Positions 6,269 to 11,873 of a stretch of DNA of 11,873 nucleotides are shown piece after piece (positions within the stretch are counted from its first letter, which is position 1; the number at the start of each line of letters is the position of its first letter). The stretch lies in contig DGQE01000040.1 in assembly GCA_002389645.1 (NCBI GenBank), positions 1 through 11,873 of the forward strand, given 5' to 3'. This DNA is from Flavobacteriales bacterium UBA4422. Its GTDB lineage: Bacteria; Bacteroidota; Bacteroidia; Flavobacteriales_G; Salibacteraceae. Below the pieces are notes generated by a model that made no database searches, was not told where the DNA came from, and worked only from the letters and a program-made list of their open reading frames with translations. Made by a program: the position numbers and the translations under genes.

Positions 6269-8674
6269 ATGAAAAGAATTGTATCAGCTTGTCTGTTTGT
6301 GTTATTTGGACTGCACGCCTTCGCACAAATTGTCACCATTAAGGATTCGGAAACGGATCAACCCGTGCCATTGGTTACGTTGGTCAGCCAGGCACCAAAA
6401 GCATCAGTTGTAGCTGATGCTAACGGACAAGCAGACATCGATGTCTTTAAAGAGTCAGAAGCCATTGAGGTGAGGATGACTGGCTTTGCTTTTCAAACCT
6501 TGAGTTATGCTGAGCTCAAGACCATGGACTGGAAAATCACCCTTTATCCAAATACTATCTCTCTTGATCAAGTGGTGATTACATCTTCTCGGTGGGATCA
6601 GTCACAACGTGATGTGCCAGCTAAAATCACCACCATCACGCCCAAAGCGGTAGCATTACAAAACCCGCAAACTGCCGCTGATCTACTAGCCGCATCGGGC
6701 GATGTGTATATTCAAAAAAGCCAGCAAGGTGGTGGAAGCCCGATGATTCGTGGGTTTTCTACCAATCGTGTATTGCTAACCGTCGATGGTGTGCGGATGA
6801 ACACGGCCATTTTCAGAAGCGGAAACGTGCAGAACGTCATTTCATTAGATCCTTTTGCCATCGAGCGCACCGAAGTGTTGTTCGGACCGGGATCGGTGAT
6901 TTATGGAAGTGACGCTATCGGTGGCGTGATGAGCTTCAGCACACTTACACCAACCCTTTCAGCGACCAACGAGCCCGTTGTTTCCGGAAAAGCACTCGGG
7001 CGATACTCTTCGGCCAATGGCGAACAAACCGGTCACTTTGATGTGAACGTGGGGTGGAAAAAATGGGCGTTCGTTTCCAGCTTTACCACCAGCGCTTTTG
7101 GAGACTTGCGTATGGGAAAATATGGTCCAAAGGAATACTTGAAGCCTTATACCATTGAGCGTTCAGATTCCATTGATCGTGTAGTTGAAAATCAAGATCC
7201 ATTGGTGCAAAGTCCTTCGGCTTACTCGCAGATCAACATAATGCAGAAAGTGCGATTTAAGCCCAACAAGCATTGGGATTTCACCTATGCGTTTCACTAC
7301 AGCACCACGAGTGATTATGGACGCTATGATCGTCATTTGCGCACTCGAAAGGGCTTGCCGCGCTATGCTGAGTGGAAGTATGGTCCACAAGAATGGATGA
7401 TGAATAATTTGACTATCGTGCACAGTGCTGATAAGGGCATATATGATGAATTAACCGTTCGATTGGCACAACAGCATTTTGAGGAAAGCCGAATTGATCG
7501 CGATTTGAATTCTAATATCAGGTCAAAACGTATCGAACGTGTAGATGCTTATTCTGCCACCATTGATTTGTATAAAAACATCGGTGCACGGCAGAAGCTC
7601 TATTATGGAGTTGATGGCGTGCTGAATGATGTGACCTCGATTGGTCGGGATCAGAATGTGTTTACTGGCAGCCAAGCTGTTGGCCCGAGCCGCTACCCGC
7701 AATCTTCATGGTCATCGTATGCGGCTTATGCCACGTATCAATTCAAGTTAACAGAAGACTTGATTATGCAAGCAGGTGCGCGGTACAATGCATTTGCGCT
7801 TAACGCCAAGTTTGATACCACTTTTTATCCATTTCCATTCACTGAAGTCAACATCAATAATGGTGCACTTACCGGAAGCATAGGTGCGGTTTATTCGCCA
7901 GGCGAAACGTGGAGCATTCGCGCCAATGTCAGCACTGGATTCCGTTCGCCCAATGTGGATGATGTTGGGAAGGTGTTTGATTCGGAACCCGGAGCTGTGG
8001 TTGTTCCCAACCCCAACCTTAACGCAGAATATGCTTATAACACAGAACTTGGCATTGCTAAGGTGTTTGGTGATTTCTTGAAATTGGACGCGACAGCGTA
8101 TTACACCATTTTAGAGAATGCGTTGGTGCGAAGAGACTATCAATTGAATGGTTTAGACAGCATTGATTACGATGGTGAATTGAGTCAGGTACAAGCCATT
8201 CAAAATGCAGCGCAAGCAACGGTTTATGGGGTTCAAGCTGGGTTTGAGGCTAAACTTCCTTCCGGCTTTGGCTTGTGGGGTAGGTTTAATTATCAAGCGG
8301 GCGAAGAAGAATTGGATAATGGAACAACTTCACCATTGCGTCACGCAGCCCCGTGGTTTACTACCGCTCATTTGACGTATAGCGTTAAACGCTTGAAATT
8401 TGATTTATATGGGGTGTATAATGATGAGGTAAGCTTTTCAGAACTGGCTGTTGGCGAACAGAGCAAGACAGAGATTTATGCGGTAGACCAGAATGGCGAT
8501 CCTTATGCACCCGCTTGGTATACGCTCAATTTTAAGGCGATGGTGCATGCGAGTGATGACCTTGCCATAAGCGCGGGATTAGAGAATATTACGGATGTTC
8601 GTTATCGTCCGTATAGCTCTGGTTTAGCTGGTGCTGGACGCAACTTTATCCTTTCAGCTAGATTGTTGTTTTAA
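6269..8674 (+). CDS. TonB-dependent outer-membrane receptor, heme/hemoglobin-receptor-like
   Basis: An 801-aa outer-membrane transporter expected to import a large ligand using TonB-ExbBD energy. A signal peptide covers 1-19 (cleavage after AFA). Residues about 20-93 resemble the carboxypeptidase-regulatory-like domain found at the front of many Bacteroidetes receptors, followed by a TonB-box-like stretch LDQVVITSSR (99-108). The plug runs from about 112 to 225 and includes RGFSTNRVLLTVDGVRM (161-177) and FGPGSVIYGSDAIGG (205-219). The rest is the beta-barrel, with an NPNLNAEYAYNTELG-type motif and the terminal strand NFILSARLLF ending in Phe, as expected for Bam recognition. The plug wording is closest to heme, hemoglobin or transferrin receptors; a vitamin B12 or metal receptor is not excluded. 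No susC/susD pairing, HmuY-like partner or heme-handling gene lies beside it. It appears monocistronic and convergent with the next gene. Confidence 0.9.
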   Translation: MKRIVSACLFVLFGLHAFAQIVTIKDSETDQPVPLVTLVSQAPKASVVADANGQADIDVFKESEAIEVRMTGFAFQTLSYAELKTMDWKITLYPNTISLDQVVITSSRWDQSQRDVPAKITTITPKAVALQNPQTAADLLAASGDVYIQKSQQGGGSPMIRGFSTNRVLLTVDGVRMNTAIFRSGNVQNVISLDPFAIERTEVLFGPGSVIYGSDAIGGVMSFSTLTPTLSATNEPVVSGKALGRYSSANGEQTGHFDVNVGWKKWAFVSSFTTSAFGDLRMGKYGPKEYLKPYTIERSDSIDRVVENQDPLVQSPSAYSQINIMQKVRFKPNKHWDFTYAFHYSTTSDYGRYDRHLRTRKGLPRYAEWKYGPQEWMMNNLTIVHSADKGIYDELTVRLAQQHFEESRIDRDLNSNIRSKRIERVDAYSATIDLYKNIGARQKLYYGVDGVLNDVTSIGRDQNVFTGSQAVGPSRYPQSSWSSYAAYATYQFKLTEDLIMQAGARYNAFALNAKFDTTFYPFPFTEVNINNGALTGSIGAVYSPGETWSIRANVSTGFRSPNVDDVGKVFDSEPGAVVVPNPNLNAEYAYNTELGIAKVFGDFLKLDATAYYTILENALVRRDYQLNGLDSIDYDGELSQVQAIQNAAQATVYGVQAGFEAKLPSGFGLWGRFNYQAGEEELDNGTTSPLRHAAPWFTTAHLTYSVKRLKFDLYGVYNDEVSFSELAVGEQSKTEIYAVDQNGDPYAPAWYTLNFKAMVHASDDLAISAGLENITDVRYRPYSSGLAGAGRNFILSARLLF

Positions 8675-8709
8675 AAGAATTACCTCGATGTCATTGACTT
8701 CGTGGTGTT

Positions 8710-9273
8710 TCATTTCCTTTTAACCTCCAGATGGTTTTGAAACTCTATCCCATCGAATGTACCACCAACAATAGTTAGTATAAGGCTTGTGTTATTCACC
8801 TGTTCTATAAATGCTTCGTTTAGGCTTACATAAAAAGCATTATATCCATCTTCTGAGAATGTGATTCCTTCTGAAACCCTCAGGTTAGCGCCTGAAGAAT
8901 AGTCATTACTATCTATAGTAATGTCTTTATTGATGGAAATAATCACTGACTCTGGGTCAAGCTTTGTATCAGACTCTAATAACCCGGGGTCTATACAAGA
9001 AAGAGCGAATGCACTAAATATCGCTGGTCTGGCTAGGGCAATTTCTTCTGTATTTACAGCGGCCATAAACCGAAAAGTAGTACCTGTCTCTAGTGGATAG
9101 ACTCCTTCTTCATTCGCTTCTAACACGCACCCACTGTCGGTTTCATATGCTTGCTCAACAAAGAAATAATCAAGGGTGGATTTGCCTACACTAGGGCATT
9201 TCGGGCCGCATCCATCAAACATAAATAGGCAGGCATACAGCACAAATAGAAAGCCAATGGATCTTGTGAGCAT
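8710..9273 (-). CDS. Predicted lipoprotein of unknown function
   Basis: 187 residues with a positively charged N-terminus, a hydrophobic core (about 6-19) and a lipobox-like FDGC ending at C22, so probably a lipoprotein anchored in the periplasm or outer membrane. FDGC is not a textbook lipobox (Asp at -2); C15 in LYAC is a less likely alternative. Further cysteines are C26, C49 and C93. The mature part looks beta-rich and has AFALSC followed by ...ESVIISINKDITI, a layout reminiscent of small Bacteroidetes lipoprotein families such as DUF5034; I am not certain of that match. Three hand-counted 60-base lines inside the gene (8761-8820, 8881-8940, 9121-9180) have 35, 33 and 43 percent GC, against 50 percent for one line of the neighbouring receptor gene (7021-7080). 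It may therefore be a recent or poorly conserved gene. It is transcribed alone and faces the receptor gene 35 bases away. Confidence 0.8.
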   Translation of the reverse strand: MLTRSIGFLFVLYACLFMFDGCGPKCPSVGKSTLDYFFVEQAYETDSGCVLEANEEGVYPLETGTTFRFMAAVNTEEIALARPAIFSAFALSCIDPGLLESDTKLDPESVIISINKDITIDSNDYSSGANLRVSEGITFSEDGYNAFYVSLNEAFIEQVNNTSLILTIVGGTFDGIEFQNHLEVKRK

Positions 9274-9296
9274 ATTTGAAGAGTTGAGTCAAAGAC

Positions 9297-9328
9297 GAAA
9301 GTTACAGTGAAAACGTAAAGTTCTCCAA
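9297..9328 (-). promoter_or_regulatory. Probable promoter of the lipoprotein gene
   Basis: On the minus strand TTG (9326-9328), 21 bases, then TAACTTTC (9297-9304), one base off TAnnTTTG. It lies 23 bases upstream of the ATG at 9273. If real, it makes the lipoprotein independent of the prs-rplY-pth operon, which is on the same strand upstream. Confidence 0.4.
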
Positions 9329-9439
9329 CCTGAATGAGACTATCAAAACATAGAAATAAAGCGACTTATACTGCGTCAACGAAGGGTGCTCTCAATTCTT
9401 TCGCGGTGGATGACCAGCTCCTGAATTACCGATAAATTG

Positions 9440-10003
9440 TTAGCGGTTGTTATAATCGCTCATGGTGCGAGCTAGGCCTGCGGTAGAGAAAGCCAAGATG
9501 GCCTCTTTTGCTAGGTTTAAGCGTTCGTCCAATGCAGCAGCTTCATCTTGGCTCCAAGGAGCGAGCACGTATTGCACTTGTTGCCCTGGACCAAAATCAT
9601 TTCCCACACCAAACCGCATGCGCGCGTATGCTTGTGTTCCGAGAATTTCTTCGATGTTTCGTAAGCCGTTATGCCCTCCGTGACTTCCTTTTGCACGGAT
9701 TCGAATTTTGCCAAAGGGCAGCGCTAAATCATCTGTGATAACCATCATCCGTTCGAGAGGAATTTTCTCCTCTTGCAGCCAATAGTTGACGGCTTTACCG
9801 CTCAAATTCATGAATGTGGTTGGTTTGATCAAGATCAACGTGCGGCCTTTGTGCTTCACCTCGGCTACATCCACCAAACGGCTTGGGGTAAAAACAACAT
9901 TGGACGCTCCGGCAAGAGCGTCCAATGTTTTAAATCCTATGTTGTGGCGGGTTTCTGAGTATTCACTACCCGGATTTCCTAAACCAACAATGAGGTACTT
10001 CAT
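9440..10003 (-). CDS. pth: Peptidyl-tRNA hydrolase
   Basis: Pth (187 aa) cleaves the ester bond of peptidyl-tRNAs that drop off the ribosome, recycling the tRNA. The family residues match E. coli Pth: N10 (GLGNPG), catalytic H20 (TRHNIG), N66 (FMNLSG), D91 (TDDLALP) and N112 (GGHNGLR). The GSHGGHNGLRNIEE segment (106-119) is highly typical. The frame is open for 46 more codons to 10141, but that part is a basic, low-complexity reading of the rplY tail in another frame, and MKYLIVGLGNPG at 10003 is the normal family start. The start codon is ten bases past the rplY stop, so the gene is last in the prs-rplY-pth operon. No obvious hairpin terminator follows. Confidence 0.97.
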   Translation of the reverse strand: MKYLIVGLGNPGSEYSETRHNIGFKTLDALAGASNVVFTPSRLVDVAEVKHKGRTLILIKPTTFMNLSGKAVNYWLQEEKIPLERMMVITDDLALPFGKIRIRAKGSHGGHNGLRNIEEILGTQAYARMRFGVGNDFGPGQQVQYVLAPWSQDEAAALDERLNLAKEAILAFSTAGLARTMSDYNNR

Positions 10004-10013
10004 AGAGAAGATT

Positions 10014-10658
10014 TTATCCTTCAGATGACTCCTCAGTTGCTGCTTCGCCTTCTGCGGCTCCTTCAGCTCCTTCTTCACCTTCCGCAGCTTCCTCAGCTTC
10101 TTCGTCTGCAATTGCTTTACGAGAAGTCTTAACAGCAACAATCACACGATTGGCCGCTTCAAGCATTTCAACACCTGGAATGGAAACATCACCTACTTTG
10201 ATGGTGCTGCCAATCTTCATTTTAGTAATATCAATTGAAATGGTGTCAGGAAGCGTATCTACAACACCCTTCACATAAAGAGCCTTTGCGTTTCTTCTCA
10301 AAACACCACCATTTTTCACTCCTTCTGAGTTTCCAGTTAAAGCAACTGGAAGCTTCAACGCAACAGCTTTACCAGGAATTACTTCAATGAAGTCCATGTG
10401 CAACGTCTTGTCGCTTACTGGGTGATACTGAGCTTCTCTAAGTACTGCTTGTACTTTCTTATCTCCTAACTTAATGTTGATAAGGAAAACATCTGGTGTA
10501 TAAACCAGTTTGTTTAATTCGCGTTCGTCTGCGTGGAAGTGAACATTTTCTCCACCACCGTAAATTACACATGGAACGTGGCCTTCTCTGCGCAACTCTT
10601 TAGACTTTTTACTGCCTAGAGCCTCTCGCAAATGCCCATTGATTTCGATCGTTTTCAT
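10014..10658 (-). CDS. rplY: 50S ribosomal protein bL25, long TL5/CTC type
   Basis: bL25 binds 5S rRNA in the large ribosomal subunit. At 214 aa this is the long form: an N-terminal L25 domain (about 1-92, with REGHVPCVIYGGG at 24-36), a second beta domain (about 98-180), and a tail (185-214) almost entirely Glu, Ala and Gly. Short L25 proteins such as that of E. coli have only the first domain; long ones are also called TL5 or CTC, the latter a general stress protein in Bacillus subtilis. The acidic tail is not part of the conserved domains and its role is unknown to me. The gene lies 18 bases after prs and 10 bases before pth, and rplY-pth adjacency is common in bacteria. The ATG at 10658 gives the typical start MKTIEINGHLRE. 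Confidence 0.96.
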   Translation of the reverse strand: MKTIEINGHLREALGSKKSKELRREGHVPCVIYGGGENVHFHADERELNKLVYTPDVFLINIKLGDKKVQAVLREAQYHPVSDKTLHMDFIEVIPGKAVALKLPVALTGNSEGVKNGGVLRRNAKALYVKGVVDTLPDTISIDITKMKIGSTIKVGDVSIPGVEMLEAANRVIVAVKTSRKAIADEEAEEAAEGEEGAEGAAEGEAATEESSEG

Positions 10659-10676
10659 TGGTCGATTCGTGATTAA

Positions 10677-11609
10677 TTAAATAATAAATTGCGAACTAAT
10701 TGATTCGTGACTTACAATGCTTCGCATGGTGTTCGCAAATAAATCTGCCACACTCAGCACTTTTATCTTGTCAGACTTCTCCTTTAATGGAATAGTGTCT
10801 GTTACTACTAATTCTGTTAATCTTGAGTTGTTGATTCTGTCATAAGCAGGGCCGCTCAAAACGGGGTGTGTTATTAAAGCACGAACAGAGTTCGCGCCAT
10901 TGTCCAACATCATTTCAGCAGCCGTTGTCAATGTGCCAGCAGTATCGATCAAGTCATCTACTAAAATGACATCTTTTCCTTCTACCTCACCAATCACTGT
11001 CATTGATTCAATTTGATTGGCAACTTTCCGTTGTTTGTAGCAAATTGCTAAATCACAATTCATGAATTTAGCATAGGCATTTGCTCGCTTTGTACCCCCT
11101 GTATCTGGCGCAGCCATGATCAAATTAGGAAGGTTTAGATTTTGGATATAAGGCAAGAAAATACTTGACGCAAACAAGTGATCTACAGGGACTTCAAAAA
11201 ACCCTTGAATTTGGTCTGCGTGAAGATCCATCGTCATTACGCGAGTAACTCCTGCCTCACCTAACAAATTCGCAACTAACTTAGACCCAATAGAAACACG
11301 AGGCTTATCTTTTCGATCTTGACGTGCGTATCCGTAATATGGAAGAACAGCGATAATGTTTTTAGCAGAAGCTCTTTTAGCAGCATCTACCATTTGCAAA
11401 AGCTCCATCAAGTTGTCTGCTGGAGGCATCGTACTTTGGATGATGAAAACGTCTGCACCGCGCACGGTCTCTTCAAAAGAAGGTTGAAACTCTCCGTCAG
11501 AAAAGGTCAAAATGTTGACATTAGCTAGGTTCAACCCATAAGTCTTAGCGATTTTTTCACCAAGGGATCTCGTAGCTCTACCACAACAAATTTTTACTTC
11601 TCTTGACAT
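10677..11609 (-). CDS. prs: Ribose-phosphate pyrophosphokinase (PRPP synthetase)
   Basis: This enzyme (310 aa, normal class I length) makes phosphoribosyl pyrophosphate from ribose 5-phosphate and ATP, feeding purine, pyrimidine, histidine, tryptophan and NAD synthesis. Visible motifs are FSDGE (36-40), the catalytic flexible loop around YGYARQDRK (92-100), DLHADQIQGFF (128-138, with H130), and the PRPP-binding loop VDDLIDTAGT (217-226). The usual RRVRSAR segment after the loop is replaced by DKPRVSIG, a variation I associate with related bacteria rather than a defect. It is the first gene of the operon with rplY and pth. A TAnnTTTG box lies 22 bases before the ATG. The start MSREVKICCG fits the family, since few residues normally precede the first beta strand. 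Confidence 0.97.
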   Translation of the reverse strand: MSREVKICCGRATRSLGEKIAKTYGLNLANVNILTFSDGEFQPSFEETVRGADVFIIQSTMPPADNLMELLQMVDAAKRASAKNIIAVLPYYGYARQDRKDKPRVSIGSKLVANLLGEAGVTRVMTMDLHADQIQGFFEVPVDHLFASSIFLPYIQNLNLPNLIMAAPDTGGTKRANAYAKFMNCDLAICYKQRKVANQIESMTVIGEVEGKDVILVDDLIDTAGTLTTAAEMMLDNGANSVRALITHPVLSGPAYDRINNSRLTELVVTDTIPLKEKSDKIKVLSVADLFANTMRSIVSHESISSQFII

Positions 11610-11631
11610 AATGCGTCCGTTTTGAGGGATG

Positions 11632-11639
11632 CAAATGTA
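11632..11639 (-). promoter_or_regulatory. Promoter -7 box of the prs-rplY-pth operon
   Basis: TACATTTG on the minus strand, an exact match to TAnnTTTG and identical to the box of the DUF3109 gene. The expected mRNA leader is short, under about 25 bases. A clear -33 TTG is not visible at the standard distance; a run GTTTTC lies about 16 bases upstream of the box, closer than usual. Confidence 0.5.
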
Positions 11640-11818
11640 ATCAATGCCTTGTTGAAAACTTCTATTTTTTCATCTAAATCTTAGAGGCCGTTTTAATGCG
11701 AATGCAATTGATTATCAGGGTTTCTAGAGAGCGATTAAAATCTATTTTCTGTTCCATTCTTTTATTCACGATAAAAGACGGTAGCGCACCAAACATTTCG
11801 TTTCATCACGCATAGCTG

Positions 11819-11840
11819 ATATAGAAACTTTCTATATTTT
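11819..11840 (+). promoter_or_regulatory. Perfect palindrome overlapping the tRNA-Leu -7 box
   Basis: ATATAGAAA (11819-11827), a central C, and TTTCTATAT (11829-11837) form a perfect 19-base inverted repeat. Its right arm overlaps TATATTTT (11833-11840), a seven-of-eight match to TAnnTTTG positioned about 20 bases before the tRNA. No -33 TTTG is found at the normal spacing. The palindrome could be an operator or simply an AT-rich promoter with chance symmetry; nine-base perfect arms make pure chance less likely. Confidence 0.4.
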
Positions 11841-11859
11841 CGCGCCCCATTCCAAAAAT

Positions 11860-11873
11860 GCCCGGGTGGCGGA
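11860..11873 (+). tRNA. tRNA-Leu, 5' end only, cut by the window edge
   Basis: GCCCGGGTGGCGGA matches the start of a bacterial tRNA-Leu: a seven-base acceptor strand GCCCGGG, then TGGCGGA, the beginning of the long leucine-type D arm. The same GGTGGCGGA is found in E. coli tRNA-Leu. The anticodon, variable arm and 3' end lie outside the window, so the isoacceptor cannot be named, and tRNA-Ser or another class II tRNA is less likely but not excluded. It is divergent from prs, 250 bases away. Confidence 0.7.

Noticed and set aside
9334..9435. 33-codon plus-strand ORF starting ATG AGA between the lipoprotein gene and the pth end
   Set aside because: No promoter box or ribosome-binding site precedes it, the composition is ordinary, and an ORF of this length is expected by chance.
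9376..9459. 27-codon minus-strand open frame overlapping the pth stop, protein-like in its last part (LSVIQELVIHRERIESTLR)
   Set aside because: It has no ATG, GTG or TTG near its beginning except an internal TTA-flanked stretch. It could be a gene remnant, but nothing upstream supports that.
1..11873. Mobile element, CRISPR array, toxin-antitoxin or defence system
   Set aside because: No spaced repeats, transposase or integrase motifs or matching gene pairs were seen; nearly all coding DNA is accounted for by core genes.

Overview
The window comes from a chromosome of the phylum Bacteroidetes (Bacteroidota), probably a free-living aerobic member near the Flavobacteriia or Cytophagia. The evidence is the protein types (dimeric GlyRS, a DUF3109-type cysteine-rich protein, a TonB-dependent receptor with a carboxypeptidase-like N-terminal extension), promoter -7 boxes of the phylum's TAnnTTTG form, and the lack of clear Shine-Dalgarno sequences before most genes. 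It is core chromosome: I see no transposase, integrase, CRISPR array, phage gene or defence system.

Layout from left to right. Positions 1-128 hold a strong hairpin terminator for the first operon and a promoter-like pair on the other strand. Positions 129-3537 (minus) carry the aerobic class Ia ribonucleotide reductase as nrdB then nrdA, both with all expected catalytic residues. Positions 3538-3982 are a 445-base gene-free stretch rich in dyads, including a 16-base-arm hairpin. At 3983-4558 (minus) is a DUF3109-type cysteine-rich protein, divergent from glycyl-tRNA synthetase at 4627-6144 (plus); the two promoters look like mirror images, each with a TAnnTTTG box five bases before the ATG. 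At 6269-8674 (plus) is an outer-membrane TonB-dependent receptor of the heme/hemoglobin-receptor type. Convergent with it, at 8710-9273 (minus), is an AT-richer predicted lipoprotein of unknown function. Positions 9440-11609 (minus) form a compact operon prs-rplY-pth (PRPP synthetase, ribosomal protein bL25, peptidyl-tRNA hydrolase). The window ends with the first bases of a plus-strand tRNA-Leu behind a perfect 19-base palindrome that overlaps its -7 box.

Functionally, most genes serve nucleotide supply (PRPP, then deoxynucleotides) and translation (tRNA charging, 5S rRNA-binding protein, peptidyl-tRNA recycling, a tRNA). The receptor and the lipoprotein are the cell-envelope part. Several ORFs can be extended upstream of the likely start (nrdB GTG, DUF3109 TTG, pth by 46 codons into rplY); starts here were chosen from family N-termini and promoter position.

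I found no convincing new biological system. The best leads are regulatory: the dyad-rich region upstream of nrdB, the mirrored leaderless-type promoters, and the palindrome at the tRNA-Leu promoter.
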